This document shows positions 17,615-29,000 of a stretch of 64,000 bases of DNA, piece by piece. The notes under the pieces were generated by a model, which was given only the letters and a program-made list of their open reading frames with translations, was not told the origin of the DNA and searched no databases. The DNA comes from CALRQJ02 sp943370285 (lineage in GTDB: Bacteria > Bacteroidota > Bacteroidia > Chitinophagales > Chitinophagaceae). The stretch is from positions 1 to 64,000 of the forward strand of contig CALRQJ020000006.1 in assembly GCA_943370285.1 (NCBI GenBank), read 5' to 3'. The translations under genes were made by a program, and so were the position numbers. How positions within the stretch are numbered: the stretch's first letter is position 1; each line of letters begins with the position of its first letter.

Positions 17615-20600
17615 ATGCGTTTAATTGTCTGTTTATCAATACTAATATGTTCTTTGAGCTATGCTTATGCTCAAGATAAATCTAATCGAGGCAAAGAATT
17701 TTGGTTGGCTTATGGTTTTGATTATACGTTTTTCAACGAAAGCCCGATTAACTCACAAGACTTTGCCATTTATATCAGCACCGAACAACAAGCGGCTACC
17801 GTTACGGTACGAGTTACCAATACAGGATATACTCAAACCTTAACCATTCCTGCCAATACGGTGAATGCCACAATCATCATTCCAAAGTCAGGTGCAGATG
17901 ATGCCAGAACGTTGACGGATGGTTTACAAAACAGAAATATTCATATCCTTAGCGATGTGCCTGTAGCAGCTTATGCCCACGTGTATGCTACACAGGTTTC
18001 CGGCGCAACAATGTTAATGCCGGTTGATACTTATGGTTATTCGTATCGCTCTATTAACTACTACCAAACTACTTCTCAAAGCAGCCCTAACGACTGGTAT
18101 TCGTGGTTTTATGTGATTGCTTCTGAAGATAATACCAGAATAAATATTACCCCTTCTGATACTACAAAAAACGGTTGGTTGCCTGGGCAAACCTATACCG
18201 TTAACTTAAACAGAGGCGAATCGTATCATGTGTTTGGAAAAGCGACTTTTAACGGCAATCCGGCATTTGCCAGTAAAGATATGACGGGTACAAAAGCGGT
18301 GTCTGTTCCGGGGGCAGATGGCAATTGTCACCCCATCGGGGCTTTCTCCGGTTCGGGTGGTATTCGCTTATGTCGTGGCGATGGTGGCGAATTCATGCAC
18401 CAACAAATTTTTCCTACACAAGCCTGGGGCACTAGATATCTAACCTATCACACCATCAATAATATTAGCACTAATATTAATGAGACATTCCGCAACTATT
18501 ACAGAATCTGTGTGCTTGACCCCACCACCGTTGTAAAAAAGAATGGTGTGCCTATGACAGGTTTAATAAAGGGTTTCTTTTACGAACATATGGATTCTAC
18601 GGGTGGTGATTATTTTGAATCTGATAAACCTATCATGGTTTCGCAATACACTCCCAATAAAAACCAATGCTGGAACTTCCCTACCACAAGTCCATCACCA
18701 CCTTCATACGGTGACCCTGAAATGTTTTATTTGAGTCCGATTGAACAAGGACAAAAATCGGTTCTATTTTATGTTAGCCGAAAATCATCTATTGATTATG
18801 TTTATGCCAATATTCATGTGCCAACAGCGGGCTTATCTTCATTAAGAGTTAATGGCAATGCAGTACCGCCCACACAAATTGTTACACATCCAAACTATCC
18901 GACTTACTCAGTGGCACTTGTTCGTTTTTTAGGTGCTGCATCACAACACAGAATTACTTGCGACTCTGCTTTTACTTCTACCGTTTATGGTTTAGGTAAT
19001 TATGAAAGTTATGGATACAACGTTGGTACGCTGATTAATAACCTTAATAATTATGGTGTAATTCAAAATACTCAAAGTACGCTCAATGCAACAGATACCG
19101 TTACTTGTCCAAAAACACCTTTTAGAGTTTTTGTAAAATTGGGTTATCCTGCTACTAATATTCATTGGAAGCTTAGTCAAGCAACAGGCATTACACCCAA
19201 TACAGATTCTATCATCAATAACCCAACACCTATAAGAACAGAAGTTATTAATGGCAGAACTTATTATGTGTACAGCTTACAACAAGATTTTTCCTTCGCT
19301 AATTCGGGCACTTACAATATTCCCATTACTTATGGTGCTGCAGTCATAGAAAATTGTAGCCAAAGTGAAACTGCTAATATTAGGATAGTAGTAAAACCCG
19401 GACCCACAGCAGACTTCACATATACTAGTACAGGATGTGCTAAAGACAGTGTGTATTTTACCGGTGTAGTAAATGCAGGCGGTTTTAACATCAACCAATA
19501 CCTCTGGAATTTTGATGACAATACCACAGCTAACACCATCAATACGGTTAAGAAGTTTACTTCGGGCTTAACCCAAAACGTACGTTTTAGAGTATATGCA
19601 GATAATGGCTGTGCGGCAGATACGACCAAGCCTTTAGCTTTTGTTGCAAACCCCGTTGCCAAGTTTGGTTACTCGAGCAATATTTGTGTAGGAGATTCTA
19701 TACAATTTCGTGATAGTTCAACCGTAGCAACAGGTACAATTACTACAAGGCGCTGGGATTTTGGTGATGGCACTACCGCAACCTTCACCAATGCAAATCC
19801 ATTCTATCATCCTTATAGCATTCCCGGTAATTATTGGGTTTCGTTGGTTGTAACATCTAACAATAGTTGTGTTAGCGATACCTTTAAATTACAAGTAAGT
19901 GTAAACCATAAACCATTAGCAAAATTTGGCATACAAAATCCAAACATCTGCCTAGGCGATTCGATTCGTATTACAGATAGTTCTACGCTTGTTAATGGAA
20001 CGATTACAACTTGGCGTTGGAGTTTTGGTGATGGCGTAACAACTACTTTAAATAATAACTCCCCCTTGAGTCATACCTATACTTTACCAGGTAGCTATAA
20101 TGTATCTTTAGTGGTTAGCCCAACGAACGGCTGCATTAGCGATACATTTAGGCTACCGGTAACAGTAGGTGTAAAACCTATTACCAAATTTGGTGTCAAC
20201 AAAACATCCTTTTGTCAAAGAGATTCTGTTTTAATCTCAGATAGTTCAACGATTGCTTCCGGTACAATTGCTAGCTGGAAATGGGATTTTGGCAACGGCA
20301 ATACCATTATCAAAACAAATAATACCCCCTTTTATCAGCCATACAACACACCCGGAAATTATTCCATATCATTAGTTACTATTCCGGTAATCGGATGTGC
20401 AGGAGATACGTTCAGAATCGCCATTACTGTGTCGCCAAAACCTGTTGCCAAATTTGGCTACTCCAATAATATTTGTGTGAATGATTCTATTCGCTTTAGC
20501 GATAGTTCTACCATTTCACAAGGCACCATCATCAATCGCAAATGGGATTTGGGCGATGGCACTATCATCAACACCAACAGTAGTGCTCCTTTTTATCATC

Positions 20601-22249
20601 CTTACAATACCGCCGGAACATTCCCTGTAACGTTAGTAATTACACCGAGCACCGGTTGTGCCGATACATTCAGGCTCAACGTCATTGTTAGTCATAAACC
20701 CATTGCTAAATTTGGAGTTAGCAACACAGCAATATGCTTAAGAGATTCCATCAAAATTTCTGATAGTTCAACGATTGCTCAAGGAAATATCAATAATTGG
20801 AAATGGTTATTAGGCGATGGTAATGTGTTCAACTTCACTAATAACAATCCGTTTTATCATACCTATACAACACCCGGCAATTTTACCATTGCGTTGATAG
20901 CAGCACCATCAAACGGGTGTGTAAGTGATACCTTCCGCATTCCGGTGAGTGTTGCACCAAAGCCTGTTGCTAATTTTAGTTTCGACAGAAATATTTGCAT
21001 TAACGATTCTATACGATTTACAGACAACTCCACCATCGTTGGTAGTACAATCAGCACTTGGCGCTGGAATTTTGCCGATGGTAACACCGCTACTTTCAAC
21101 AACAATACACCGTTCTATCATACGTATACAACTGCGGGAATTTTTACAGTTACACTAGTAACCACACCGGTAATCGGTTGTGTAAGTGATACATTTAGAA
21201 CCAACGTTTCTGTTCACGGTAAACCCATTGCTAATTTCACCACAAATGGCAAAGCTTGTGTTGACAGTACATTCACATTTACTTCTTCAGTTGCTCCTAT
21301 TGTTGGCACAACAAACCCTAGTTGGTATTGGAGTTTTGGTAACGGACAAACCATTAATTCAAGCGCTACACATATCGCTACTAATACCTACACTACAAGT
21401 GCAACAAATATTCCGGTAAAGCATGTGGTAAGCTTTGGTCCGGGTTGCGTTAGCGATACGGTTACCAATATTATTCCAAGCATCAACACTGTTCCTACTG
21501 CATCATTTACAATTATTGGTGATACGTTATGCGTTCAAAAACCATTACTGTTTAATGCAGTAACCAATCCTGCAATCACCAATTGGAATTGGCAAATTGG
21601 TACCACTACGGTTACAACGCCTCCGCCTTTCAATTATAGTTTCACTACATCAGGACCGTACAATATTCAATTAACGGTTACTGATAATAATGGTTGTACA
21701 TCTGCTGCTGCATCGAGAAATCTTATCATCAGCCCAACACCTGTGCTAAATGCAGGTACCGATAAAATCATCAATCCGGGTAACTCGATTACATTAGATG
21801 CTAGTATCCTAAATCCATTGGCTTATCAATTTACTTGGACACCGGCTATTTATTTATCAAATGGCAATGTGCTGAATCCGGTTGCAACGCCTCCGGCAGA
21901 TATTACTTACACTATTAGAGCCACCAACACACTTAGTTTATGTACCGCTACCGATCAAGTATTGGTAAGGGTAGTAAATAAATTGAGTGTGCCGAATGCT
22001 TTTTCGCCTAACGGTGATGGCATCAATGATACTTGGAGAATTGATGGCATGGAATTATATCCCAAAGCAGTTGTAATGTTATTCAGCAGATGGGGCCAAA
22101 AAATTTGGGAATCGGCTAACTATAGCACTCAACCATGGAATGGTACTAAAAATGGAAAAATTCAACCGGTTGGTACTTATGCCTATATCATTGAACTGAA
22201 TAACGATAACAAAGAAAGAGTTGCCGGAACCGTTACATTATTAAGGTAA
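17615..22249 (+). CDS. Giant T9SS type B adhesin-like protein with PKD repeats
   Basis: A 1544-residue secreted protein. ATG 17615 gives a clean signal peptide (LIVCLSILICSLSYAYAQ); the longer frame from 17537 does not. Residues ~25-500 form an IgGFc-binding-like region (NRGKEFWLAYGFDY, DMTGTKAVSVPGADGNCHPIGAFSG). About nine PKD-like modules follow (~590-1380), six of them near-identical in length. Each has the KFG..N-C-DS..DSSTI...W.WDFGDG...F.H.Y pattern. An Ig-like block and the type B sorting domain (NAFSPNGDGINDTW, ~1460-1544) end it. Cysteine pairs within modules suggest disulphides. A paralogue lies at 22932. Likely surface adhesion or matrix function. Confidence 0.85.
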   Translation: MRLIVCLSILICSLSYAYAQDKSNRGKEFWLAYGFDYTFFNESPINSQDFAIYISTEQQAATVTVRVTNTGYTQTLTIPANTVNATIIIPKSGADDARTLTDGLQNRNIHILSDVPVAAYAHVYATQVSGATMLMPVDTYGYSYRSINYYQTTSQSSPNDWYSWFYVIASEDNTRINITPSDTTKNGWLPGQTYTVNLNRGESYHVFGKATFNGNPAFASKDMTGTKAVSVPGADGNCHPIGAFSGSGGIRLCRGDGGEFMHQQIFPTQAWGTRYLTYHTINNISTNINETFRNYYRICVLDPTTVVKKNGVPMTGLIKGFFYEHMDSTGGDYFESDKPIMVSQYTPNKNQCWNFPTTSPSPPSYGDPEMFYLSPIEQGQKSVLFYVSRKSSIDYVYANIHVPTAGLSSLRVNGNAVPPTQIVTHPNYPTYSVALVRFLGAASQHRITCDSAFTSTVYGLGNYESYGYNVGTLINNLNNYGVIQNTQSTLNATDTVTCPKTPFRVFVKLGYPATNIHWKLSQATGITPNTDSIINNPTPIRTEVINGRTYYVYSLQQDFSFANSGTYNIPITYGAAVIENCSQSETANIRIVVKPGPTADFTYTSTGCAKDSVYFTGVVNAGGFNINQYLWNFDDNTTANTINTVKKFTSGLTQNVRFRVYADNGCAADTTKPLAFVANPVAKFGYSSNICVGDSIQFRDSSTVATGTITTRRWDFGDGTTATFTNANPFYHPYSIPGNYWVSLVVTSNNSCVSDTFKLQVSVNHKPLAKFGIQNPNICLGDSIRITDSSTLVNGTITTWRWSFGDGVTTTLNNNSPLSHTYTLPGSYNVSLVVSPTNGCISDTFRLPVTVGVKPITKFGVNKTSFCQRDSVLISDSSTIASGTIASWKWDFGNGNTIIKTNNTPFYQPYNTPGNYSISLVTIPVIGCAGDTFRIAITVSPKPVAKFGYSNNICVNDSIRFSDSSTISQGTIINRKWDLGDGTIINTNSSAPFYHPYNTAGTFPVTLVITPSTGCADTFRLNVIVSHKPIAKFGVSNTAICLRDSIKISDSSTIAQGNINNWKWLLGDGNVFNFTNNNPFYHTYTTPGNFTIALIAAPSNGCVSDTFRIPVSVAPKPVANFSFDRNICINDSIRFTDNSTIVGSTISTWRWNFADGNTATFNNNTPFYHTYTTAGIFTVTLVTTPVIGCVSDTFRTNVSVHGKPIANFTTNGKACVDSTFTFTSSVAPIVGTTNPSWYWSFGNGQTINSSATHIATNTYTTSATNIPVKHVVSFGPGCVSDTVTNIIPSINTVPTASFTIIGDTLCVQKPLLFNAVTNPAITNWNWQIGTTTVTTPPPFNYSFTTSGPYNIQLTVTDNNGCTSAAASRNLIISPTPVLNAGTDKIINPGNSITLDASILNPLAYQFTWTPAIYLSNGNVLNPVATPPADITYTIRATNTLSLCTATDQVLVRVVNKLSVPNAFSPNGDGINDTWRIDGMELYPKAVVMLFSRWGQKIWESANYSTQPWNGTKNGKIQPVGTYAYIIELNNDNKERVAGTVTLLR
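19652..21223 (+). repeat. Six tandem ~261-bp repeats encoding PKD modules
   Basis: Six in-frame units of roughly 258-264 bp, beginning at 19652 and 19913 and ending with the one from about 20963 to 21223. Each encodes an ~87-residue PKD module. Conserved stretches include DSSTI, FGDG and CVSDTF. They are divergent enough to be old, but their equal length points to expansion by unequal recombination. Confidence 0.8.
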
Positions 22250-22283
22250 CCCAAAATAAATATTGACATTGAACTTTACCAAT

Positions 22284-22895
22284 ATGGAACCCAGTATATT
22301 GTTAGCAGACGACCATAGCATGATACGAAAAGGACTCAAGTTGTACTTACAACTTAACCTTGGCTACACAGATATTCATGAAGCAGGCAGCTGTAATGAA
22401 TTGATGAAAGAATTGGTAAAGAAAAAATATACACACCTTATATTGGATATTATTTTATCTGACGGAAGTACATTAGAAGTAATTCCAAACATTCGTCGTG
22501 TTTATCCAGACCTAAGTATCATGGTATTTTCGATGCAACCGGCCGAAGTGTATGGCGAAGCTTTAAAGCAATATGGCATTAGTTATTATTTGTCTAAAAC
22601 AACCGGCGAAGAAGAAATAATTTTAGCCTTGCGTAAATTTTTGCAAAACGAATTACCTGCAAAAAAAGAAGCCGGCATTATGCAACAAAACAATCCGTTT
22701 AAGGCTTTGGCAGGTAGAGAGCTTGAAATTTTACATTATGTGTTACAGGGTATTGGTACAAAAGATATTGCTGATTCACTCAACTTAAAAATGAGCACCA
22801 TATCTACTATTAAAAATCGCATCTACGAAAAAACCAATGCCAATAACATTAAAGAATTAATGGAGCTAGCTACGCTGTACAATGTTAACTATTAA
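22284..22895 (+). CDS. LuxR-type response regulator
   Basis: A 203-residue DNA-binding response regulator. The receiver domain (1-~125) has the acidic pair D9/D10, phospho-acceptor D55 (HLILDIILSDG), a Ser in VFSM and Lys in LSKTT. A LuxR/NarL-type helix-turn-helix occupies ~140-203 (LAGRELEILHYVLQGIGTKDIADSL...STISTIKNRI). ATG 22284 was chosen over TTG 22263 because the receiver fold begins there. It sits 34 bases after one large adhesin and 36 bases before its paralogue, with a histidine kinase gene next. A two-component circuit controlling these surface proteins is the natural inference. Confidence 0.9.
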   Translation: MEPSILLADDHSMIRKGLKLYLQLNLGYTDIHEAGSCNELMKELVKKKYTHLILDIILSDGSTLEVIPNIRRVYPDLSIMVFSMQPAEVYGEALKQYGISYYLSKTTGEEEIILALRKFLQNELPAKKEAGIMQQNNPFKALAGRELEILHYVLQGIGTKDIADSLNLKMSTISTIKNRIYEKTNANNIKELMELATLYNVNY

Positions 22896-22931
22896 GCTGT
22901 GTTGTTTTAGCTTGATATCAAATACATCAAC

Positions 22932-25900
22932 TTGTTGTATTACTTAAAATATTATTGCGCTGTTGCGCTACTTCTGATTACAGCTATTGGTTTTGCTCAA
23001 AATAAATCCAATAAAGGAAAAGAGTTTTGGCTCGGTTATGGTCATAACGTATTGTTTACACAAGAAGCTCCGGGCAACACACAAACCCAAGTCTTATATT
23101 TAAGTGCTGAGCAAGCTGCAACAGTTACGGTTTCTATTCCTGGTAACGGTTGGACTCAAACCGTAAACATTGCTGCGAATACAGTTGATGCAAGTGTAAT
23201 ACTTCCAAAAGCTGGTGCAACAGATGCTCGTTTAACCGGCGAAGGTTTATTCAACAGAGGTATTCATGTACAAAGTAATGTGCCGATTGTAGCATACACC
23301 CATCAACATGGATTGGTATCATCTGCTGCAACCATGTTAATGCCGGTTGAAACATTTGGTTACACTTACTACTCCCTCAACTACAAACAAGTTTCTAATT
23401 ACCCCGATAGTTATTCGTGGTTTTATATTGTTGCAGCAGAAGACAATACCAAAATTGAAATCACGCCTGCTGATACCACGGCAAGTGGATGGCTCAACAA
23501 TCAAACCTATACCATTGCACTTAATAAAGGACAAATTTATAATGTGTTTGGTAAACTAACCGGAACATTTACGGGTAAGGATATGACCGGAAGTAAAATC
23601 GTTTCTGTTGCCGGAGCCGATGGCAATTGTCATCCTATTGCAGTATTTTCTGGTAGTAGCCGAAATGTCATTTGCGATGGCAATGGCGGAGAAGTAATGC
23701 AACAACAAATCTTTCCTGCCAATGCTTGGGGTACTCGTTATGTTACTTTTCATAATGTAAATGGCATCAACAATCCAACCTTTACACCATTCTTAAATCA
23801 TTACAGAGTGTTGGTAAGCAATCCATCTACCATAGTAAAAAGGAATGGCAACATCCTTACTTCACTCATCAACAATTGTTATTACGAATTTTCAAGTGGT
23901 AGCGGAGATGATATCGAAGCCAATCAGCCGGTACTTGTTGCACAATACACTGTCAATTCAAATGAATGTGTGAATAGCAACAGCAATGTACTTGGTGATC
24001 CGGAGATGATTTATTTAAGTCCGATAGAGCAAGGTGTAACATCGGCATATTTTTATACTACCCGAAATCAAGCTATAGATTATAATTTCATCAATGTCAT
24101 TATTCCAACCACAGCAATTGGCACAGTTAAAATTGATGGTTCTTTATTAACAGCAGCAGATTATATCTTACATCCCAATAACAGTAATTACACTGTAGCG
24201 GTAAAACGTTTGTTAGGGCCTGCTGCGCAACATAGTATTACTGCCGATTCAACTTTTATTGCTACTGCATATGGCGTTGGCACTTTTGAAAGTTACGGTT
24301 ATAATGTTGGCACATTTGTCAATAACCTTAACGCTTACAGCGAAATCAAAAACACACTCAATACCATTGGTACAACCGACAGCTTTACTTGCCCAAAAAC
24401 GCCACTTCGTTTATTTGTGAAATTAGCCTACAGGGCAACTAAATTAGAATGGAAATTAAGTCAAGCAACCAACGGAGTTTCGCCATCAGCAGATGTTACT
24501 GTACCACAACCTATCCCCATAGATTCTGGGATGATTAATGGTAGAATGTATTTCACTTACACATTACCACAAGATATTAGTGTGAATAGTGTTGGTGGTT
24601 ATAGCATCCCTGTAACCTATTCAGCTCCCGATATCGATGCCTGTAATCAATCAGAAACCACAACAATACATATTGTAGCAAAACCTAGTCCCATAGCTGA
24701 TTTTACTTATGCCGGCACTAGTTGTGTAAACGATAGTTTACAGCTCACCGGTTTTGTAAATGCAGCAGGTTTTGCCATACAACAATACCGTTGGGATTTT
24801 ACAGATAATAGCACTGCATCAACCATCAATACAATAAAACAATTTATTTCCGTAGGTAGTCAAACTATTCGATTTAGAGCATATGCAACAAATGGCTGTG
24901 TAGCAGATACAACGAAAACGATTGGTATCAATTCACTGCCAATTGCTTTGTTCAGCATTGCTGATTCTAGTTGTACCAATACCAATGTGGCGATTATAGA
25001 CAGTTCATTTATCGCTAACGGAACGATTGCTAGTTGGCAATGGCAATTTGGTGATGGTGTAACTGTTATCTCAACTAATAATTCTCCTATTCAACACAAT
25101 TATACCACTTCGGGAAACTATACGGTAGCGCTGCAAACCATATCTAGCCAAGGCTGTAAAAGCGATACCTGTTTTAGAACAATCACAATTCTACCACAAC
25201 CTTTGGCAAATTTTGGTTTTGTTGGTAAGCTTTGTGTTGGAAATGCTATTCAATTTATTGATAGTTCAATTGCAACATCGGGTAATATTAAAAACCGGCA
25301 GTGGCAATTTGGCGATGGACAATCTAATAGTTTAACCAGCAATACTTCAATTTTACATTCCTACCAATCTGTCGGTACGTTCAATGTGTCTCTAGTTGTA
25401 CAAACACAAAATGGTTGTAATGCTTTACCTTATACGCAAAGCATTCAAATTCATCCAACACCAACTATTAATGCCGGAGCAGATAAAATCATTTACACCG
25501 GTAGCAGTATTGTGTTAGACGCAACGATTGCCAATCCTAATTTGTATGATTTTAGCTGGAGCCCTGCTACATTTTTATCGAATGCTTTTACCCTAAACCC
25601 AACAGCAACCCCTTTATCTACTATTACTTATCAAATAACAGCAATAGATAGAACACATTTTTGTACAGCGGCCGATGAAGTGTTTGTTAAAGTGGTGAAC
25701 AAATTGGTGGCGCCCAATGCATTTTCGCCAAATGGCGATGGCATCAATGACACTTGGAAGATTCCAGGCTTGGAAGCATATCCGGCTGCAACAGTTTCCA
25801 TCTTCACCCGTTCAGGACAAAAAATTTTTGAATCAAACAATTACACTATCCAACCTTGGAATGGCAATAGAAACAGCAACCCTTTACCTATGGGTAGTTA

Positions 25901-25970
25901 TGCCTATATTATATACTTGAACAATCCATTTAAGGAACAATTAGCCGGAACTGTTTTATTACTGCGATAA
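22932..25970 (+). CDS. T9SS type B adhesin-like protein, paralogue of 17615
   Basis: A 1012-residue secreted protein with the same layout as its neighbour. It has a signal peptide (CAVALLLITAIGFAQ), the IgGFc-binding-like region opening KSNKGKEFWLGYGHN, three PKD-like modules (~590-850) and a type B sorting domain (NAFSPNGDGINDTW, ~930-1012). The start must be TTG (22932 or 22935), because a TAG lies in frame at 22908-22910 with no ATG between it and the signal peptide. It carries far fewer PKD modules than the 17615 protein, so the pair differ mainly in stalk length. Likely role: surface adhesion. Confidence 0.85.
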   Translation: MLYYLKYYCAVALLLITAIGFAQNKSNKGKEFWLGYGHNVLFTQEAPGNTQTQVLYLSAEQAATVTVSIPGNGWTQTVNIAANTVDASVILPKAGATDARLTGEGLFNRGIHVQSNVPIVAYTHQHGLVSSAATMLMPVETFGYTYYSLNYKQVSNYPDSYSWFYIVAAEDNTKIEITPADTTASGWLNNQTYTIALNKGQIYNVFGKLTGTFTGKDMTGSKIVSVAGADGNCHPIAVFSGSSRNVICDGNGGEVMQQQIFPANAWGTRYVTFHNVNGINNPTFTPFLNHYRVLVSNPSTIVKRNGNILTSLINNCYYEFSSGSGDDIEANQPVLVAQYTVNSNECVNSNSNVLGDPEMIYLSPIEQGVTSAYFYTTRNQAIDYNFINVIIPTTAIGTVKIDGSLLTAADYILHPNNSNYTVAVKRLLGPAAQHSITADSTFIATAYGVGTFESYGYNVGTFVNNLNAYSEIKNTLNTIGTTDSFTCPKTPLRLFVKLAYRATKLEWKLSQATNGVSPSADVTVPQPIPIDSGMINGRMYFTYTLPQDISVNSVGGYSIPVTYSAPDIDACNQSETTTIHIVAKPSPIADFTYAGTSCVNDSLQLTGFVNAAGFAIQQYRWDFTDNSTASTINTIKQFISVGSQTIRFRAYATNGCVADTTKTIGINSLPIALFSIADSSCTNTNVAIIDSSFIANGTIASWQWQFGDGVTVISTNNSPIQHNYTTSGNYTVALQTISSQGCKSDTCFRTITILPQPLANFGFVGKLCVGNAIQFIDSSIATSGNIKNRQWQFGDGQSNSLTSNTSILHSYQSVGTFNVSLVVQTQNGCNALPYTQSIQIHPTPTINAGADKIIYTGSSIVLDATIANPNLYDFSWSPATFLSNAFTLNPTATPLSTITYQITAIDRTHFCTAADEVFVKVVNKLVAPNAFSPNGDGINDTWKIPGLEAYPAATVSIFTRSGQKIFESNNYTIQPWNGNRNSNPLPMGSYAYIIYLNNPFKEQLAGTVLLLR

Positions 25971-26034
25971 TACCCAAAGACCGAAACAGCAATTGTACAT
26001 TTTGAACAAGATGAGTATCTTGTTGCCTGAATAT

Positions 26035-29000
26035 ATGAAAGTAACCACACTAATACTTTTACTGCTGCTTATCTTTTTTGAAATTGCCAACGGGCAAACA
26101 CAAAAAGATTATACCATTAAGCAATTTACTACCGAAAATGGCTTGCCCTCTAATGGCATAAAAGGTATTCAATGGGATGCCGCCACCGGTTTTTTATGGA
26201 TTGCTACCGAAGCCGGTATTTCTAGGTTTGACGGTATAAACTTTAAAACTTTCAATAAAGAAAATACACCATCAATAGCCACTGAGCGTATGATGTTTAT
26301 TATCAGAAATCATAATGGAAAAATATATAGTGCAGATGCCGGCGGAAATCTTGTAACGGTAATGCAAAATAGAATAGCCGCATTTGATACCATAAATTAT
26401 AAGAAGGACCCCTTTAGTGGATTATACTTGATTGCCGTTTCTGATACCTTTTTTAAAGCTAAAAAAGACAAGAACATGAGTGGCGATTTTTCTATGATTT
26501 ATAGTAAAGTTGCCTCTATCAACGATACCGCTTGTTTCATCAGAAATCAAAGAAGTTTATATTATTACTCTATCAGCATGGAGAAGCCGGTACTGTATAA
26601 GACGGGGAATGTTATGGCTAGATATTTATTTAAAATTGCCAATAATTATTTCATAACCGATTCGCTCAATCAAACTTATCAATTAGATATTAAAAACGGT
26701 TCGGCAACTTCAACTAACATTACATTCGATACCAAATCAACAGTAGACAAAAACAGGATTATTTATTGGGAAAACGGAATGAAGAATCCGCTGCTATTTC
26801 AAAGTGGTAATGTGTATTTATTGCATGTTGAACAAAATGAGTTGAAGGCTAAACTATTATTCACCAATATCCCAACTGACAATTATCTGCGTTCGGCTCA
26901 ATACAGCGAGGAATTAAAAATTTTATTTATTGGTACAGATTCTAAAGGTGTATCTGTTTTTTATACCAATCGTGTTGCTTCAAAAAAAAGAAAAAAAGAA
27001 GATATTAAAAACAGAAATGCGGTATATGCTCAAGTAGAACTGCCTAATGGAAATATTCTCACCAACGAAGGGGATGTAATTGGAGATGCAGCTTTTAATC
27101 AAGCCGATTTACCAATAAACGACAAATTCAATTTTGCAGTTTTCACTTATAATGACACATTGCTATGTTATGTGAAATACAATCCTACTTTGGGATTTTC
27201 TCATTTTTTCACCTATAACTATCTTACTAAAAAAACTACCCCGTATCCTAAGATTAGGTTATTTGATGGTGCAGGTTATGCCACATTAAATGGTAGCCTA
27301 AGCATTACAACTGAAAGTGGTATAGGTGTACTAGAGGGAGACAGTTTGCGATACCTTATACGATTTAAAAGAACCGCAACGTCTAATATGGTGTTTCAAT
27401 CGCTAGAAGTTGAACCGGGAGTTGTAGTGTTTGCTACTTGCAGTGGATTGTTTAAATACCATGCCAATTCAAATAGCTTAGATACTTTATTTACAAAACT
27501 TAATTTTTGTGTAAGAAGTATTTGGCAGTATAAAGATTATTTATTTTTTGGCACCTACGGTGCCGGATTTTATATGTATAAAAATGGCAAGGTAAAACAA
27601 ATGCCACTCGACAAAAACAATTATTTACTCTACACCCATTGTTTTGTGCCTGACGATAAAGGCTATTGCTTTTTAAGTACCAACCGCGGTTTATTCAAAG
27701 CCAATATTGAACAACTCATTCATGCATTTGAGCAAGATAATCAACCAGTCTATTATTTTTTCTTCGGTAAAAATGATGGTATGGAAATGACGGAGCTTAA
27801 CGGCGGCTGTACGCCTTGTGCACTGATACTAAAAAATAAAACCATTTCTTTTCCAACCATGGATGGATTGCTTTGGGTAGATCCCGAAAAAGCAAATACA
27901 GTAATGCCCGGCGGCGATATTTATATTGATGAAATTTTAATCGATAATAAACAGTATTACCCAAATGCTGTAGCCCTACAATCACTACCGGCCGAAACAA
28001 GTGAAATTCAAATTAAACTTGCTATTGCGGGTTGGAGTAACAAAGAAAATATTTACATCGAGTATAAATTGAATAATGCTGCTAACTGGTCTGCACTCAA
28101 CATAGAAAAAGGAATGGAAATTACATTCAACAATCTTCCACCCGGAAAATACCAATTACAAATTAGAAAACTCAATGGCTTTGGCATCAACAACTATTCT
28201 TATAAACAGATTGAGTTTTACATCACCATTCCATGGTATAAACAATGGTGGTTTTATGCACTCAGTGCGCTAACATTATTTGGCTTAATTGTGTTATATT
28301 TTCAATTGCGAACCAAACAATTCTTACTCAGGCAACGTAACCTAGAAAAACAAGTAAGCGAAAAAACCAAAGAACTTCAACAACAAAATGAAGTGTTGGA
28401 AAAAAACAACACCATAAAAACTAGGCTCATTTCTATTATTAGTCACGATATCGTTACGCCTTTAAAATTTGTTACTGTTGCCGGAAAAAATTTATTGGAA
28501 AAAAGAAGCATGATGAACGAAGCATTGCAACAAGAAACGCTTCAAGAAATCACCAACACTGCTCAAGAGTTGCAATTGTTGTCTACCAATATCCTAAACT
28601 GGATAAAATACCAAAACGAAAACCGACGAATGGTTAAAGAAACATTTGATGTTTTTGAAGTGGTTAAACAAGTACAAAGTATTTTGAACACATTAGCCAA
28701 ACAAAAAAACCTACAGCTCATTAATAATGTAACACCGGGTATTCAGGTCACTCAATATTTTGAGCCACTTAAAATATTAGTGTACAATCTTTTAACCAAT
28801 GCCATACACTTTACGGCACAGGGTAATATCACCATCAGCAGTCAACAAAACGACGCCAACATTATTATCAGCGTAAAAGATGATGGGTGTGGCATGTCGC
28901 AAGAACAAATTCAGAATATTGTAGAAGACCGCTTTGTAATATCTGCAGCCAACGTAGACAACAAAAAAGGGCATGGTTTGGGTTATCTCATCATTAAAGA

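Noticed and set aside
19652..21223. Tandem repeats resembling a CRISPR array
   Set aside because: The units are about 261 bp, in frame and encode PKD modules; there are no short identical repeats with unique spacers.
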